Positions 1-9,711 of a stretch of 64,000 bases of DNA are shown piece after piece. Where the stretch lies: the NCBI RefSeq assembly GCF_963676685.1, contig NC_092356.1, forward strand, positions 20,385,750 through 20,449,749, written 5' to 3'. Numbering within the stretch: position 1 is the first letter of the stretch; the number at the start of each line of letters is the position of its first letter. The DNA is from Mytilus edulis (taxonomy: Eukaryota > Mollusca > Bivalvia > Mytilida > Mytilidae). The notes below the pieces were generated by a model that saw only the letters and a list, made by a program, of their open reading frames with translations, was not told where the DNA came from and did no database searches. A program made the position numbers and the translations under genes.

Positions 1-334
1 GTAATGCCAGTGGCCAAAATATTTTAAAAGATTCCAAAACCTAATACAAATGTTAAAAAGCTGATATCGATCAAATGGTTGACTTGTAAGATTGTGAAAT
101 ACGAGCCTGACTGAATTGCCTCTTGCTGAATTACTGAAAACTGTGTGATGCGCCTGATCACACAACGAACGAATACTCTGAATGACATGTCAAGACTACT
201 CTGGGACAGAATTTCTAGTAGATACTAACTCTTGAGACTTTCGACACGCGATGTACAATTCAATAATTCAGCATGAAATACTGAAGTACTGTTTCAGTGT
301 AAAGAATTATCTTTTATTTATCAAAAGTACAAAC

Positions 335-610
335 ACGTATGTATACACTGATGTTAAATGGTTGTCGTTTGTTGATGTGGTTTATAAATGTTTCTCGTTT
401 CTTGTTTTTTTATAAAGATTATACCGTTGGTTCTCCCGTTTGAATAGTTTTACACGAGTAACTGTTTGGGGCCCTTTATCGCTTGCTGTTCGGTATTAGC
501 CAAGACTCCGTGTTGAAGACCGTACCTTGACTTATAATGGTTAACGTTTATAAATTGTGACTTGGATGGAAAGTTGTCTCATTGGCACACACTACCAGCT
601 GAAATTTTGA
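335..610 (+). repeat. Dispersed repeat, family A
   Basis: About 270 bp that recurs in this window at roughly 59605-59875 and 60950-61140. The copies share a block around 'ggggccctttat', a 'gttgaagaccgtacctt' segment and a tail 'gtgacttggatgga' followed by 'ttgtctcattggca'. No ORF. I recognise it as a repeat type common in mussel sequence; its class is not known to me. Confidence 0.7.
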
Positions 611-911
611 CTCAGTGTGAATAATAAAAGATAAAATTAACCTCTGCATTTAAAACGAATTAATTTCCAATGGTATCACCGGCCAAGTCCATGGTCATTA
701 CTTTGGAACTGCCTGGAAATACGTAAGTTGGTGTCATTGATATTTCAGTTAAATACCAAATTTCAAAAATTATTCTTAATCAAGGATACTATCTCCATCA
801 TGCTAAGCTCTGGTTATATGCACCGCTTTAGCTGTATTTTCTTTTCGTTTAAGTTTCATTAGCTCTTCAATTGATTAGGCCAGAGAAATTTATTGTCGAA
901 ATCCGCATTTA
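611..911. other. AT-rich flank, nothing recognised
   Basis: Non-coding sequence up to the Helitron insertion point. No gene, RNA or recognisable repeat seen. Base 911 is the host A of the A^T Helitron target site. Confidence 0.6.
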
Positions 912-1095
912 TCTATACTATTAAACGAGAAGACCCCATTTTGTGTGTCGCTTCTCTTCCTTCCACAATAAATTAATCATCATGCCTCTGTGTCCTATAG
1001 GTACTATGCATAGTCGCATTTCTCATCCATTCTTATGACTATTCAGTTTGGGTTATTTTGAGAGAAAAACGAAAAATAAGGCGTCCGAATATTGC

Positions 1096-1698
1096 TTCCG
1101 TCATCAAACCGACTTTCATGTCACACATGACTTCCGGTTTAAACATTGAGAACTAATCGTATGATAGATACAAAAATGAAAAATAAACAAGCCAATCAGA
1201 GCGTTGTCCATATCGTGGTTTTTATATCGTATTAAAGAACCACTACTATTTTACTTCGGTTTTAACTTACACATAATTTTCATAAGTTTTCGGACGGGAT
1301 AAGGACAGTTAGTTTTGCGTTTATCTGCATGTATACTATGATTAATATGCTATTGTAAGATATAGAGACTCTCTATACAATATAGCAGTGAGTTTCCGTC
1401 ATCAAACCGACTTTTAAGTCGGACATGACTACCGGTTTTAACATTGATAACCAATCGTATGATAGATAAAAAAAATTATAAATAAATTAGCCAATCAGAG
1501 CGTTGTCCATATCGTGGTTTTTAGGTCGTAAGAACCACTACTATTTTACCTCTGTTTTAACTTACACACAATTTTCATAAGTTCTCGGACGGGGACAAGA
1601 CAATTATTTTCACGTTTATCTGCATCATCCCCATGACTATGATTTATATACTTCTATAATATATAGAGACTCTCTATATAATATACATGTAGTAGTGA
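1096..1698 (+). repeat. Two-copy internal tandem duplication in the Helitron
   Basis: Copy one (about 1096-1390) and copy two (about 1394-1698) share, in order, 'ttccgtcatcaaaccgactt', 'gccaatcagagcgttgtcca', 'tatcgtggtttt', 'gaaccactactattttac', 'ttttcataagtt' and 'tatagagactctctata'. They differ by scattered substitutions and small indels, so the duplication is not recent. No ORF. Confidence 0.8.
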
Positions 1699-1877
1699 TC
1701 GCCATGGAGAAGAAACTTTATAGAATTAATAGTTAATAATAGAAAATTAAATACACTTTAATATATTTAATATAAATACGTATGTTCAAAGTTTACAGAA
1801 ACGCGAAAATAATGGAATTTAACAGAAAAAAAGTAACGGACTTTGGAAACAAGGGAGAGGACTTAAACTATGTCCAA

Positions 1878-2592
1878 TGTTCTGTTTGTATATCATATTT
1901 ATTATCAGTAAATTAATTACTTTCATTTTTGAGAACTTTAATTGTTTACTTTCATTTTGACCTTATGTGATTGTACTTTCACTTTCACTTTAAAGTTACT
2001 TTCACTTTCACTTTTACTTTTGTTGATATCCTGTTTCCTGTTTTGAATTGTGAACCACAATGACATTGGACCAATGTTAATCTTTATCTAGCGAGTAGCT
2101 TTACCATCCGTTTATGGCAAACCACTATGTAAGTTAAATATTTATTACTAAGGTTTATATTTTGTATGTGCATATTTATTTTTGATGCAAATAAGTTAAT
2201 TATGAAGTTCTAGAGCAAAGTATTTACATACATTTTTCCTATGATATTTTGAGTAAGGAACCCCGTCTGAGCTATATTTCTAGTGTTTCTGTTCAAGCAT
2301 TTGTCAAGTTTGAATATTTCATAACACATTCATTTATTTAATTTGATTTTGAAGTTGTTAAATGCTGTTTTTTGTATCTACTAAACTTGCTCAACTATGT
2401 CAATTTTAAGCTAGAAAACTACACTTTTATTGTTGTATTTTTGGTTCAATATAATAGCCTTTCCAAATATTATATGGTATTTTCATTCTTGTTGCAGCTT
2501 TTTACCTGCATACACAGTTGTCTTTATGAATAAACTTTAATATGAGCAACGGTGTTTATGGTTATCTATCTGCTGAGCACCTCTGCGGAATA
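1878..2592 (+). repeat. 5' LTR of BEL/Pao element
   Basis: Starts TGTTCTG and ends GGAATA; matches 8663-9377 at a constant 6,785-bp offset. It contains repeated ACTTTC boxes (1975-2015) and AATAAA at 2529-2534, which would leave a U5 of roughly 35-60 bp. Only 21 bp separate its end from the gag ATG, and no TGG-initial tRNA primer-binding site is visible there. Confidence 0.95.
1975..2015 (-). promoter_or_regulatory. Tandem IRF/ISRE-like hexamers in the LTR
   Basis: Two blocks (1975-1992 and 1998-2015), each with three ACTTTC-like hexamers. On the minus strand they read as repeated AAGTGA/GAAAGT, the core bound by interferon regulatory factors. The same blocks lie in the 3' LTR at 8760-8777 and 8783-8800. 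Binding is inferred from the motif only. Confidence 0.4.
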
Positions 2593-2613
2593 GTAAAAAG
2601 ATAGTGTAAATTT

Positions 2614-5600
2614 ATGTCTGAAACGCGTGAGAAGCGTGACCGAAAGTTTACACCTAAAGGACAAACCATGTTTGACGACCAGAGTAACGAACTGCGCGAA
2701 AAATGTGAGAAGATTTGGTCTAAAATCGAAGATCTTATGATAATTGTTCCTTCTAGCAACACATTAGAAACATTAAGACAGTTAAATACAGATATTGACA
2801 GTCGCTATAAAAACTTTTGTCGTCGGTCCGAAGAATACAAAAGTTTCATAACAAGAGCTGATACAATTGAATCACAACAGTTGATAAGTGAGTATAATGA
2901 ATATTTTGTGACATGTGTTTCAACATACAGAAAAGTGAACTCTGAAATTAAGAAAAAGAAAGCTGACTTAGTTGAACAATTATCACAAGTAAGTAGCTCA
3001 AATGGAAGTTCAAAAGCAAGTAGTAAGCGGGCAAAGGCAGAAGCCGAGAAAGTGAGACTTGAATTTGTTAGAAAGGAAGGCGAACTTATGAAACAAAAAG
3101 CAGCAATTGAAGCTGACATAAACATTGTGAAACAGGAGAGTAAAGTTGCAGCAGCTGAAACTGAGGTGCGTATACTTGAACAAGGTGATCAAGAACAGGA
3201 TATAATTTCTGAAGTGTGCGAAAAGAAGGATGACATTAGTAATTATGTCCATAATGTGCATTTTCAAGAACCAGTTGCATCATGGTTAAATCAACAACCA
3301 AACATTCCTGTGGTTGCTTCATCTGCTTCTCAGGCCTTTAGTGCAGCTGTAAGTGTTCCTCAAATTCCGAGTATTGTAAATACAGTTTTGACAAGTGTTC
3401 CTCAAATTCCAAGTGTTGTAAATACAGTTTTCACATCACTATCTAGCCAACCAAACATTCAACCATCTTTATCACAATATCCTGTACAGACAAAAGCTAC
3501 TTCTACAAATTCTCTACTACATGATGCCATGACAGACACAACTCGATTTATGTACAGAAAAGACTTTCTGCTGTCAAGATTCACAAACTTTGATGATAAA
3601 CCGGAAGCATACGAATCATGGAGAGCATCATTCCAAAGTGTAACACGAGAGCTTGGCGTAACACCCTTTGAAGAAATGGATTTATTGGTCAAATGGTTGG
3701 GTACAGAATCTTCCAAATTTGCAAAAATCATCCGTGCTGCTAATGCTCATGATCCGCCTAGAGGTCTACAAAGAATATATGATCGTCTACAAGAAAGATA
3801 CGGTAGGCCTGAAATGATTGAAAGCGCACTGAAACGTAAGTTAAATGCATTTCAAACAATTACAAACAAAGACTGTGTAAAACTATATGATCTTTTGGAC
3901 ATACTTACTGAAATTGAATCATCTATGTTAAATCCAAAGTACACAACACTGCTTAGCTACTACAATTCCTCCTCTGGTATAAATCCGATTGTTGCCAAGT
4001 TACCTTACTTTCTGCAAGAGAAATGGACTACTCGTGCTTCGTCTTACAAGAAGTCTCATGACATAGCTTTTCCTCCATTCAGTCTGTTTGTTAGTTATAT
4101 TCGAGACATGTGTGAAATTCGTAATGATCCTGCCTTTTCATACAATAGTGTCAATTCAACTACGAATTCTAAACAACGTCCGTCAGTGATATCCAGGAGA
4201 CTAGACGTTTCTTCCGAAAGTTCAGTTCGGTGCCCACTACACAAGGCAGGACATACCCTCAACGACTGTCGTGGATTCAGGAAATATCCAATACAAGATC
4301 GTCAGAAGTTTCTACGTGAAAAGAGAATATGTTTTAAATGCTGTGAAACAAATGAACATTTCGCCTCCAACTGTACAGTTAATGTTAAATGTGCCGTATG
4401 TGGAAACAAACGTCATGCCACAGCAATGCATATAGACCGATATACTCAAAATCGCACACAAGCCGATAATCAAAAGCCTCTCACAGCTGATGGCGGGGAG
4501 CATAGTGAGGACAATGTAACTGTCAAATGTACCACTCTTTGTGGTGACATCCGGGTTGGTCGGTCCTGTGGAAAGACCGTTCTAGTAGATGTATACTTAC
4601 CAAACGCCCCGGATAAGTCGATGAGAGTCTATGCTGCCATAGACGATCAAAGTAACCGCACTTTGATTACTCCAGAACTCTTTGATGACCTTGGAATTCA
4701 AGGACAACATGCACAATTTAACATGTCTTCGTGTAATGGTAATTCGACCATGAAGTGTCGAGTTGCTGACAGTATATGCGTTCGATCAATTGATGGAAAA
4801 TCCACATTCGAATTACAAGACGTAATTGAATGCGATTCTATTCCCAGTGAATTACCGGAGATTGCGACTCCAGAAGTTGCATCTGCCTACTCACACCTTC
4901 ATCGTATTTCATCATGCTTACCTCCTCTTGATCCGAGCATCAAGGTTGAACTTTTGATTGGTCGAGATATACCTGAGATTCACCATGTGCAAGAACAAAT
5001 TACTGGAGATAAAGGTGAACCTTTCGCTCAAAGATTAGCACTTAGATGGGTGGTAATAGGAGAAGTGTGCTTGGGCAAAGTACATGCTCCAAACAAAATC
5101 AGTGTGCGTAAAACTCATGTTCTCAACGATGGACGATGCACCACGTTCCCTCTTTGCGAGAACAACATAGAGATAAGTGATCTCAAAGATGACATTTTCA
5201 TCAGGACAACAAATGACAACAAAGTAGGACTTTCTGTTGAAGATAGACAATTTCTTAGTTTGATGGATACTGATTTTAGAAAGGATGACACTGGTCATTG
5301 GTCAGCGCCATTGCCATTCAAACAACCAAAACCACCTATTCCAAACAACCGCTCACAAGCCTGGAAACGAGCACAGATACTTGACACTAGTTTGCGTAAG
5401 AATCAAACGAAACGTGAACATTTCATGACATTTATGGAGAAAGTGTTGAACAGCGGTGCAGCAGAAATTGCACCTAAAGTTATTTCAAGAGAATGTTGGT
5501 ACCTTCCGCTTTTCGGGGTTTATCATCATAAAAAACCAGACCAAATTAGGGGAGTATTTGACTCGTCTGCAGTGTACGGAGATGTGTCGTTAAATAGTCT

Positions 5601-6804
5601 ATTAATGTCAGGACCAGATCTTACAAATAACCTAGTTGGAATTCTTATGCGATTTCGTAAAAATGCTATTGCTATAACTGGAGACATTGAGCAAATGTTC
5701 TACCAGTTCAGAGTGTCAAATCATCACAGAGACTACCTTAGATTCTTTTGGTACCAGGATAATGACTTTTCTAAACCTCTCATCGAATATCGTATGACAT
5801 CTCATGTGTTTGGTAACACGCCTTCACCTGCCGTGGCTTCTTACGGCCTTCGACAAGCTGTTGCAACTTCCGATGAAGACGTACGTGCTTTCGTATGTAA
5901 TGATTTTTATGTGGACGATGGTCTCACTTCATTCACCAACAAAGAACAAGCAATCGATCTTGTTAAGAAAACTCAAAACGATTTAAAGACAAATGGACAT
6001 ATAAGATTTCACAAGATTGTGTCGAACGATATTGACGTCATGAAAGCTTTCCCCAGTGATGACCTAGGTAAAGACTTGAAACAGTTGGACTTGTGTTCAG
6101 ATATATTACCTACTCAACAAAGTCTAGGTATAACATGGGATCTTCATTCCGATAATTTTGTGTTTCATGTAAATAATGATGTCAAACCTATAACACGAAG
6201 AGGACTCCTATCTTCAATAAACAGTTTGTTTGACCCTTTGGGTTTCGTATCACCTATTGTGATTAGCGGTAAAATTCTTCTCCGTGAAGTAGTTCCACCT
6301 GGAACTGACTGGGATGAACCGTTAAGTTCTGAACATGCTGATAGATGGAACCTTTGGCTTGAGTCTTTGAAATCTCTTGGCAATTTTGAAATTCCACGAA
6401 TGATTACTCCTGAATCAGTGTCGACAGCGCACCATCTTGAGATTCATATTTTTTGTGATGCTTCCGAACAAGCAATTTCTTCAGTAGCCTATTTGAAATC
6501 CGTTAATGAGACTGGAAATACATCTTTAGGTTTTCTGATGGGAAAAACAAAACTAGCACCTCTGAAAGGTCACACAATTCCTAGATTGGAACTTTGTGCT
6601 GCTGTTCTTGGCGCTGAGTTAGGTGAAGTCATTTGCGACAACATGAAGCTTTTACCGGAGACTTGTCATTACTACACGGACAGTCAAGTTGTCCTAGGAT
6701 ATATTAGCAATACCAAAAGACGATTTTTCACTTACGTCACAAATCGTGTTGAAAAAAATTCACAAAACGTCAAATCCGTCTCAGTGGTCCTACATATCAA
6801 CTGA
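2614..6804 (+). CDS. BEL/Pao gag-pol polyprotein, through RNase H (frame lost at 3' end)
   Basis: A 1,396-residue ORF opening 21 bp after the LTR. Residues about 95-190 are charged coiled coil; about 317-470 resemble the DUF1759 gag region; a CCHC-type knuckle sits at 573-587, with a second C-x2-C-x4-H-x4-H motif after it. The protease region has AAIDDQSN near 677 where D-S/T-G is expected. Reverse transcriptase follows, with the Asp of GDIEQMF at 1024 and YVDD at 1099-1102. RNase H acidic residues are D1282, E1326 and D1356. The last roughly 17 residues are out of frame: reading leaves the true frame at the A7 run 6752-6758 and stops at 6804, overlapping the next ORF by 59 bp. Proteolytic maturation is family knowledge. 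Confidence 0.93.
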   Translation: MSETREKRDRKFTPKGQTMFDDQSNELREKCEKIWSKIEDLMIIVPSSNTLETLRQLNTDIDSRYKNFCRRSEEYKSFITRADTIESQQLISEYNEYFVTCVSTYRKVNSEIKKKKADLVEQLSQVSSSNGSSKASSKRAKAEAEKVRLEFVRKEGELMKQKAAIEADINIVKQESKVAAAETEVRILEQGDQEQDIISEVCEKKDDISNYVHNVHFQEPVASWLNQQPNIPVVASSASQAFSAAVSVPQIPSIVNTVLTSVPQIPSVVNTVFTSLSSQPNIQPSLSQYPVQTKATSTNSLLHDAMTDTTRFMYRKDFLLSRFTNFDDKPEAYESWRASFQSVTRELGVTPFEEMDLLVKWLGTESSKFAKIIRAANAHDPPRGLQRIYDRLQERYGRPEMIESALKRKLNAFQTITNKDCVKLYDLLDILTEIESSMLNPKYTTLLSYYNSSSGINPIVAKLPYFLQEKWTTRASSYKKSHDIAFPPFSLFVSYIRDMCEIRNDPAFSYNSVNSTTNSKQRPSVISRRLDVSSESSVRCPLHKAGHTLNDCRGFRKYPIQDRQKFLREKRICFKCCETNEHFASNCTVNVKCAVCGNKRHATAMHIDRYTQNRTQADNQKPLTADGGEHSEDNVTVKCTTLCGDIRVGRSCGKTVLVDVYLPNAPDKSMRVYAAIDDQSNRTLITPELFDDLGIQGQHAQFNMSSCNGNSTMKCRVADSICVRSIDGKSTFELQDVIECDSIPSELPEIATPEVASAYSHLHRISSCLPPLDPSIKVELLIGRDIPEIHHVQEQITGDKGEPFAQRLALRWVVIGEVCLGKVHAPNKISVRKTHVLNDGRCTTFPLCENNIEISDLKDDIFIRTTNDNKVGLSVEDRQFLSLMDTDFRKDDTGHWSAPLPFKQPKPPIPNNRSQAWKRAQILDTSLRKNQTKREHFMTFMEKVLNSGAAEIAPKVISRECWYLPLFGVYHHKKPDQIRGVFDSSAVYGDVSLNSLLMSGPDLTNNLVGILMRFRKNAIAITGDIEQMFYQFRVSNHHRDYLRFFWYQDNDFSKPLIEYRMTSHVFGNTPSPAVASYGLRQAVATSDEDVRAFVCNDFYVDDGLTSFTNKEQAIDLVKKTQNDLKTNGHIRFHKIVSNDIDVMKAFPSDDLGKDLKQLDLCSDILPTQQSLGITWDLHSDNFVFHVNNDVKPITRRGLLSSINSLFDPLGFVSPIVISGKILLREVVPPGTDWDEPLSSEHADRWNLWLESLKSLGNFEIPRMITPESVSTAHHLEIHIFCDASEQAISSVAYLKSVNETGNTSLGFLMGKTKLAPLKGHTIPRLELCAAVLGAELGEVICDNMKLLPETCHYYTDSQVVLGYISNTKRRFFTYVTNRVEKNSQNVKSVSVVLHIN

Positions 6805-8527
6805 TCAGAATCCAGCTGATGCCGGAACTAGATTTTCAAGCTCACCAGATATGATTCTTGTCACTAGATGGATAACAGGTCCGACATGTTTATCATCACA
6901 TGATGTTAAGATTGAAGACAATTCTTATCCGTTAGTAACACCAACTGAGGACAAGGAAATTCGTCCTTTAGTATTATCTAAGAAAACAGTTATTCGAAAT
7001 CCAGATATCGGTTGTCATCGTTTTACGAATTTTTCAAGTTTGAAAGCTCTCATTAGGGCAGTTTCCTTTTTGAGACATTTTGTATGTACTTGGAAATCAA
7101 AACGTTCTAGTCAAAAAGTGTCTGAAGACAAAGATAGTCCAAAATTTCAAAAGGAGACCGAATCTTTTATAATTCGTCAAATTCAGAATGAGATTTTTGA
7201 AAAGGAAATTTACAATTTGAACGAACACAAACCAATTTCAAAGGAACGCTCAATGTTGAAATTAGATCCGTTTGTTGATGAACACGGAGTGGTTAGAGTA
7301 GGAGGTAGACTCAAACATTCAGATTTGACACTTGGTGAGAAACATCCGATACTTATTCCTGGTAATCATCACTTCGCCAAACTTATTGTCTTACATTATC
7401 ACAAACAAATTAGACATCAAGGACGTCATTTAACGGAAGGCAGTATCAGAAGTGCAGGATTTTGGATAATTGGTCTTAAGCGCCTAGTTAACACTGTTAT
7501 TTCCGAATGTGTATTGTGTCGTAGATTTCGTGGTAACCTTATGACTCAAAAAATTTCTGATTTACCGGAGGAACGACTGAAATCGTGCCCACCTTTTACT
7601 TACGTTGGAGTGGATTGTTTTGGTCCTTGGGACATTGTAACTAGACGAACTCGTGGAGGAAGCGTCAACTCAAAACGATGGGCTGTACTATTTTCATGTA
7701 TGTCATCTAGAGCTGTACACATTGAGGTTATTGAAGAGATGAGCACCTCATCTTTTATTAATGCGCTACGACGGTTCGTGTCATTAAGAGGCAAAGTTGA
7801 GGAATTCTTTTCCGACCGAGGGACAAATTTCGTTGGAGCAGCGAATGAACTTGGAATTCCTGCAATATGTGTGGAAGATAGAACTTTGAAAACCTTTCTT
7901 AACGAAAAAGGTACTGTTTGGAAGTTCAATACCCCATATTCGTCACATATGGGAGGCTCGTGGGAACGACTCATAGGCATTGCTCGCCGCATTATTGACT
8001 CTATTCTTTATGATGCAAGACACAACAAACTAACACACGAGGTTCTGTGCACCTTTATGGCGGAAACAACGGCCATCATGAACTCTCGTCCATTGATTCC
8101 AATTTCATCAGACCCTGATTCACCGTGTGTTTTGTCGCCAAATGCTCTGCTAACTACCAAAACCATTGACTGTGATGAAGATTTTAGTCATTTGAACATT
8201 CGAGATGTATACACTACTCAATGGAAATTCGTTCAAGTATTAGCTGAACAGTTTTGGACTCAGTGGCGTTGCGAGTACTTACAAACGTTGCAATCTCGAC
8301 GAAAATGGCAACAAACTCAGGAGAACATTAAAGAAGGTGATACCGTTATTCTCAAGGATGGTGATCAACACAGAAACCTTTGGCCAATAGGACTTATTGA
8401 ACATATATTTCCTAGTAAAGACAATTTAGTTAGGAAGGTGTTAGTAAGAACAATCAGAGATGGACAAGTTCGTGTATATGTGCGACCAATCACACAGACT
8501 GTTCTTTTGTGTCGCAATGCATTGTAA
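6746..8527 (+). CDS. BEL/Pao pol 3' part: end of RNase H, integrase, C-terminal domain
   Basis: A 593-residue ORF in the +1 frame relative to gag-pol. Its nominal first ATG is probably not a real start; it continues the upstream polyprotein after a one-base change at the A7 run. An HHCC zinc-binding segment lies at about residues 217-260, ending ECVLCRR. The DDE integrase core is D290 (GVDCFG), D357 (FFSDRGTNF) and E407 (SWERLIG). A DUF5641-like segment (WPIGLIEHIF) is near the end. The long D-E gap is usual for this family. All catalytic residues are present, so the single frame change is the only evident lesion. Confidence 0.92.
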   Translation: MLKKIHKTSNPSQWSYISTDQNPADAGTRFSSSPDMILVTRWITGPTCLSSHDVKIEDNSYPLVTPTEDKEIRPLVLSKKTVIRNPDIGCHRFTNFSSLKALIRAVSFLRHFVCTWKSKRSSQKVSEDKDSPKFQKETESFIIRQIQNEIFEKEIYNLNEHKPISKERSMLKLDPFVDEHGVVRVGGRLKHSDLTLGEKHPILIPGNHHFAKLIVLHYHKQIRHQGRHLTEGSIRSAGFWIIGLKRLVNTVISECVLCRRFRGNLMTQKISDLPEERLKSCPPFTYVGVDCFGPWDIVTRRTRGGSVNSKRWAVLFSCMSSRAVHIEVIEEMSTSSFINALRRFVSLRGKVEEFFSDRGTNFVGAANELGIPAICVEDRTLKTFLNEKGTVWKFNTPYSSHMGGSWERLIGIARRIIDSILYDARHNKLTHEVLCTFMAETTAIMNSRPLIPISSDPDSPCVLSPNALLTTKTIDCDEDFSHLNIRDVYTTQWKFVQVLAEQFWTQWRCEYLQTLQSRRKWQQTQENIKEGDTVILKDGDQHRNLWPIGLIEHIFPSKDNLVRKVLVRTIRDGQVRVYVRPITQTVLLCRNAL

Positions 8528-8662
8528 AAGACTGATATTATTGAGTTTTTGTCTGTATTATTGACATTAGTTAGTTAAACTAATTTTTGAGGGTTTATAT
8601 GTATTGAAGGTCATATTTTTCTTTTTATGAATGTGGTGATATTTTTCATATCAGACGGGGAG

Positions 8663-9377
8663 TGTTCTGTTTGTATATCATATTTATTATCAGTAAATTA
8701 ATTACTTTCATTTTTGAGAACTTTAATTGTTTACTTTCATTTTGACCTTATGTGATTGTACTTTCACTTTCACTTTAAAGTTACTTTCACTTTCACTTTT
8801 ACTTTTGTTGATATCCTGTTTCCTGTTTTGAATTGTGAACCACAATGACATTGGACCAATGTTAATCTTTATCTAGCGAGTAGCTTTACCATCCGTTTAT
8901 GGCAAACCACTATGTAAGTTAAATATTTATTACTAAGGTTTATATTTTGTATGTGCATATTTATTTTTGATGCAAATAAGTTAATTATGAAGTTCTAGAG
9001 CAAAGTATTTACATACATTTTTCCTATGATATTTTGAGTAAGGAACCCCGTCTGAGCTATATTTCTAGTGTTTCTGTTCAAGCATTTGTCAAGTTTGAAT
9101 ATTTCATAACACATTCATTTATTTAATTTGATTTTGAAGTTGTTAAATGCTGTTTTTTGTATCTACTAAACTTGCTCAACTATGTCAATTTTAAGCTAGA
9201 AAACTACACTTTTATTGTTGTATTTTTGGTTCAATATAATAGCCTTTCCAAATATTATATGGTATTTTCATTCTTGTTGCAGCTTTTTACCTGCATACAC
9301 AGTTGTCTTTATGAATAAACTTTAATATGAGCAACGGTGTTTATGGTTATCTATCTGCTGAGCACCTCTGCGGAATA
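8663..9377 (+). repeat. 3' LTR of BEL/Pao element
   Basis: Matches the 5' LTR without a difference I could find. AATAAA at 9314-9319 is the likely polyadenylation signal of element transcripts. It is followed directly by the target duplication 'tccaa' and the rest of the Helitron. Confidence 0.95.
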
Positions 9378-9475
9378 TCCAAGTACCTATGACTTTTTAT
9401 ACCTTTTCAGAAATTCTCCAGATATGAAATCTTTTACTAAAATTCTCCAGACACAAAATCTCACAAGCTCCAATG

Positions 9476-9501
9476 CCCGCGATTTCGCGGGTGTGTTCTA
9501 G
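9476..9501 (+). other. Helitron 3' terminal hairpin and CTAG end
   Basis: The hairpin 'cccgcgatttcgcggg' (7-bp stem, 2-nt loop) is followed by 'tgtgtt' and CTAG. In Helitrons this hairpin marks the 3' end for the rolling-circle transposase. Confidence 0.85.
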
Positions 9502-9711
9502 TTGTAATTGATTTGATAAGATGCAATGATTATTGTCTCTTCAGTGATACTCATGGCAGTTTCATCTTTATTCTTAGTTGTTATTTTATTTTTATCTAAT
9601 TAGCTCTTGAATTGAATAAAAAAGAATAATATATAAATATATAAATAAATTTAATTAGCAAAACATTTAAATTTGAAATAAATAGTCTCATGTTTACATA
9701 TTTTGAAGTTA
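9502..9711. other. Helitron flank and 3' UTR side of the NHL gene
   Basis: AT-rich. On the minus strand, AATAAA occurs at 9585-9590 and 9567-9572, about 125-145 bp past the NHL stop, so this is probably the 3' UTR of the 9712-12208 gene. The Helitron end lies about 65 bp beyond. Confidence 0.45.

Larger units (their letters stand above)
1878..9377 (+). mobile_element. BEL/Pao LTR retrotransposon, young, gag-pol frame broken once
   Basis: A 7,500-bp element with 715-bp direct LTRs that I could not tell apart by eye, flanked by the 5-bp duplication 'tccaa' (1873-1877 and 9378-9382). Internal order is gag (coiled coil, DUF1759-like region, zinc knuckles), aspartic protease, reverse transcriptase, RNase H, integrase and a DUF5641-like tail, the BEL/Pao order. 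No env ORF follows pol. A purine-rich tract ending 'acggggag' (8655-8662) abuts the 3' LTR. The pol frame changes at an A7 run (6752-6758). Identical LTRs imply recent insertion into the older Helitron. Confidence 0.95.
912..9501 (+). mobile_element. Non-autonomous Helitron, interrupted by a BEL/Pao element
   Basis: The 5' end is TC at 912-913, opening 'tctatactattaaacgag', and it follows an A at 911. The 3' end is a GC-rich hairpin (9476-9491), six further bases, then CTAG at 9498-9501 followed by T at 9502. TC start, subterminal hairpin, CTRR end and A^T target are the diagnostic Helitron structure. Without the 7.5-kb retrotransposon and its 5-bp duplication the element is about 1,085 bp. 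It has no Rep or helicase ORF, so it would need an autonomous relative. It contains an internal duplication at about 1096-1698. Confidence 0.8.

Noticed and set aside
2562-5298. Antisense ORFs under gag-pol
   Set aside because: They are shadows of the strongly coding plus strand.
6746-6804. Programmed -1 frameshift in pol
   Set aside because: The A7 run would fit a -1 slip, but the downstream ORF is in the +1 frame and the join is inside a domain.
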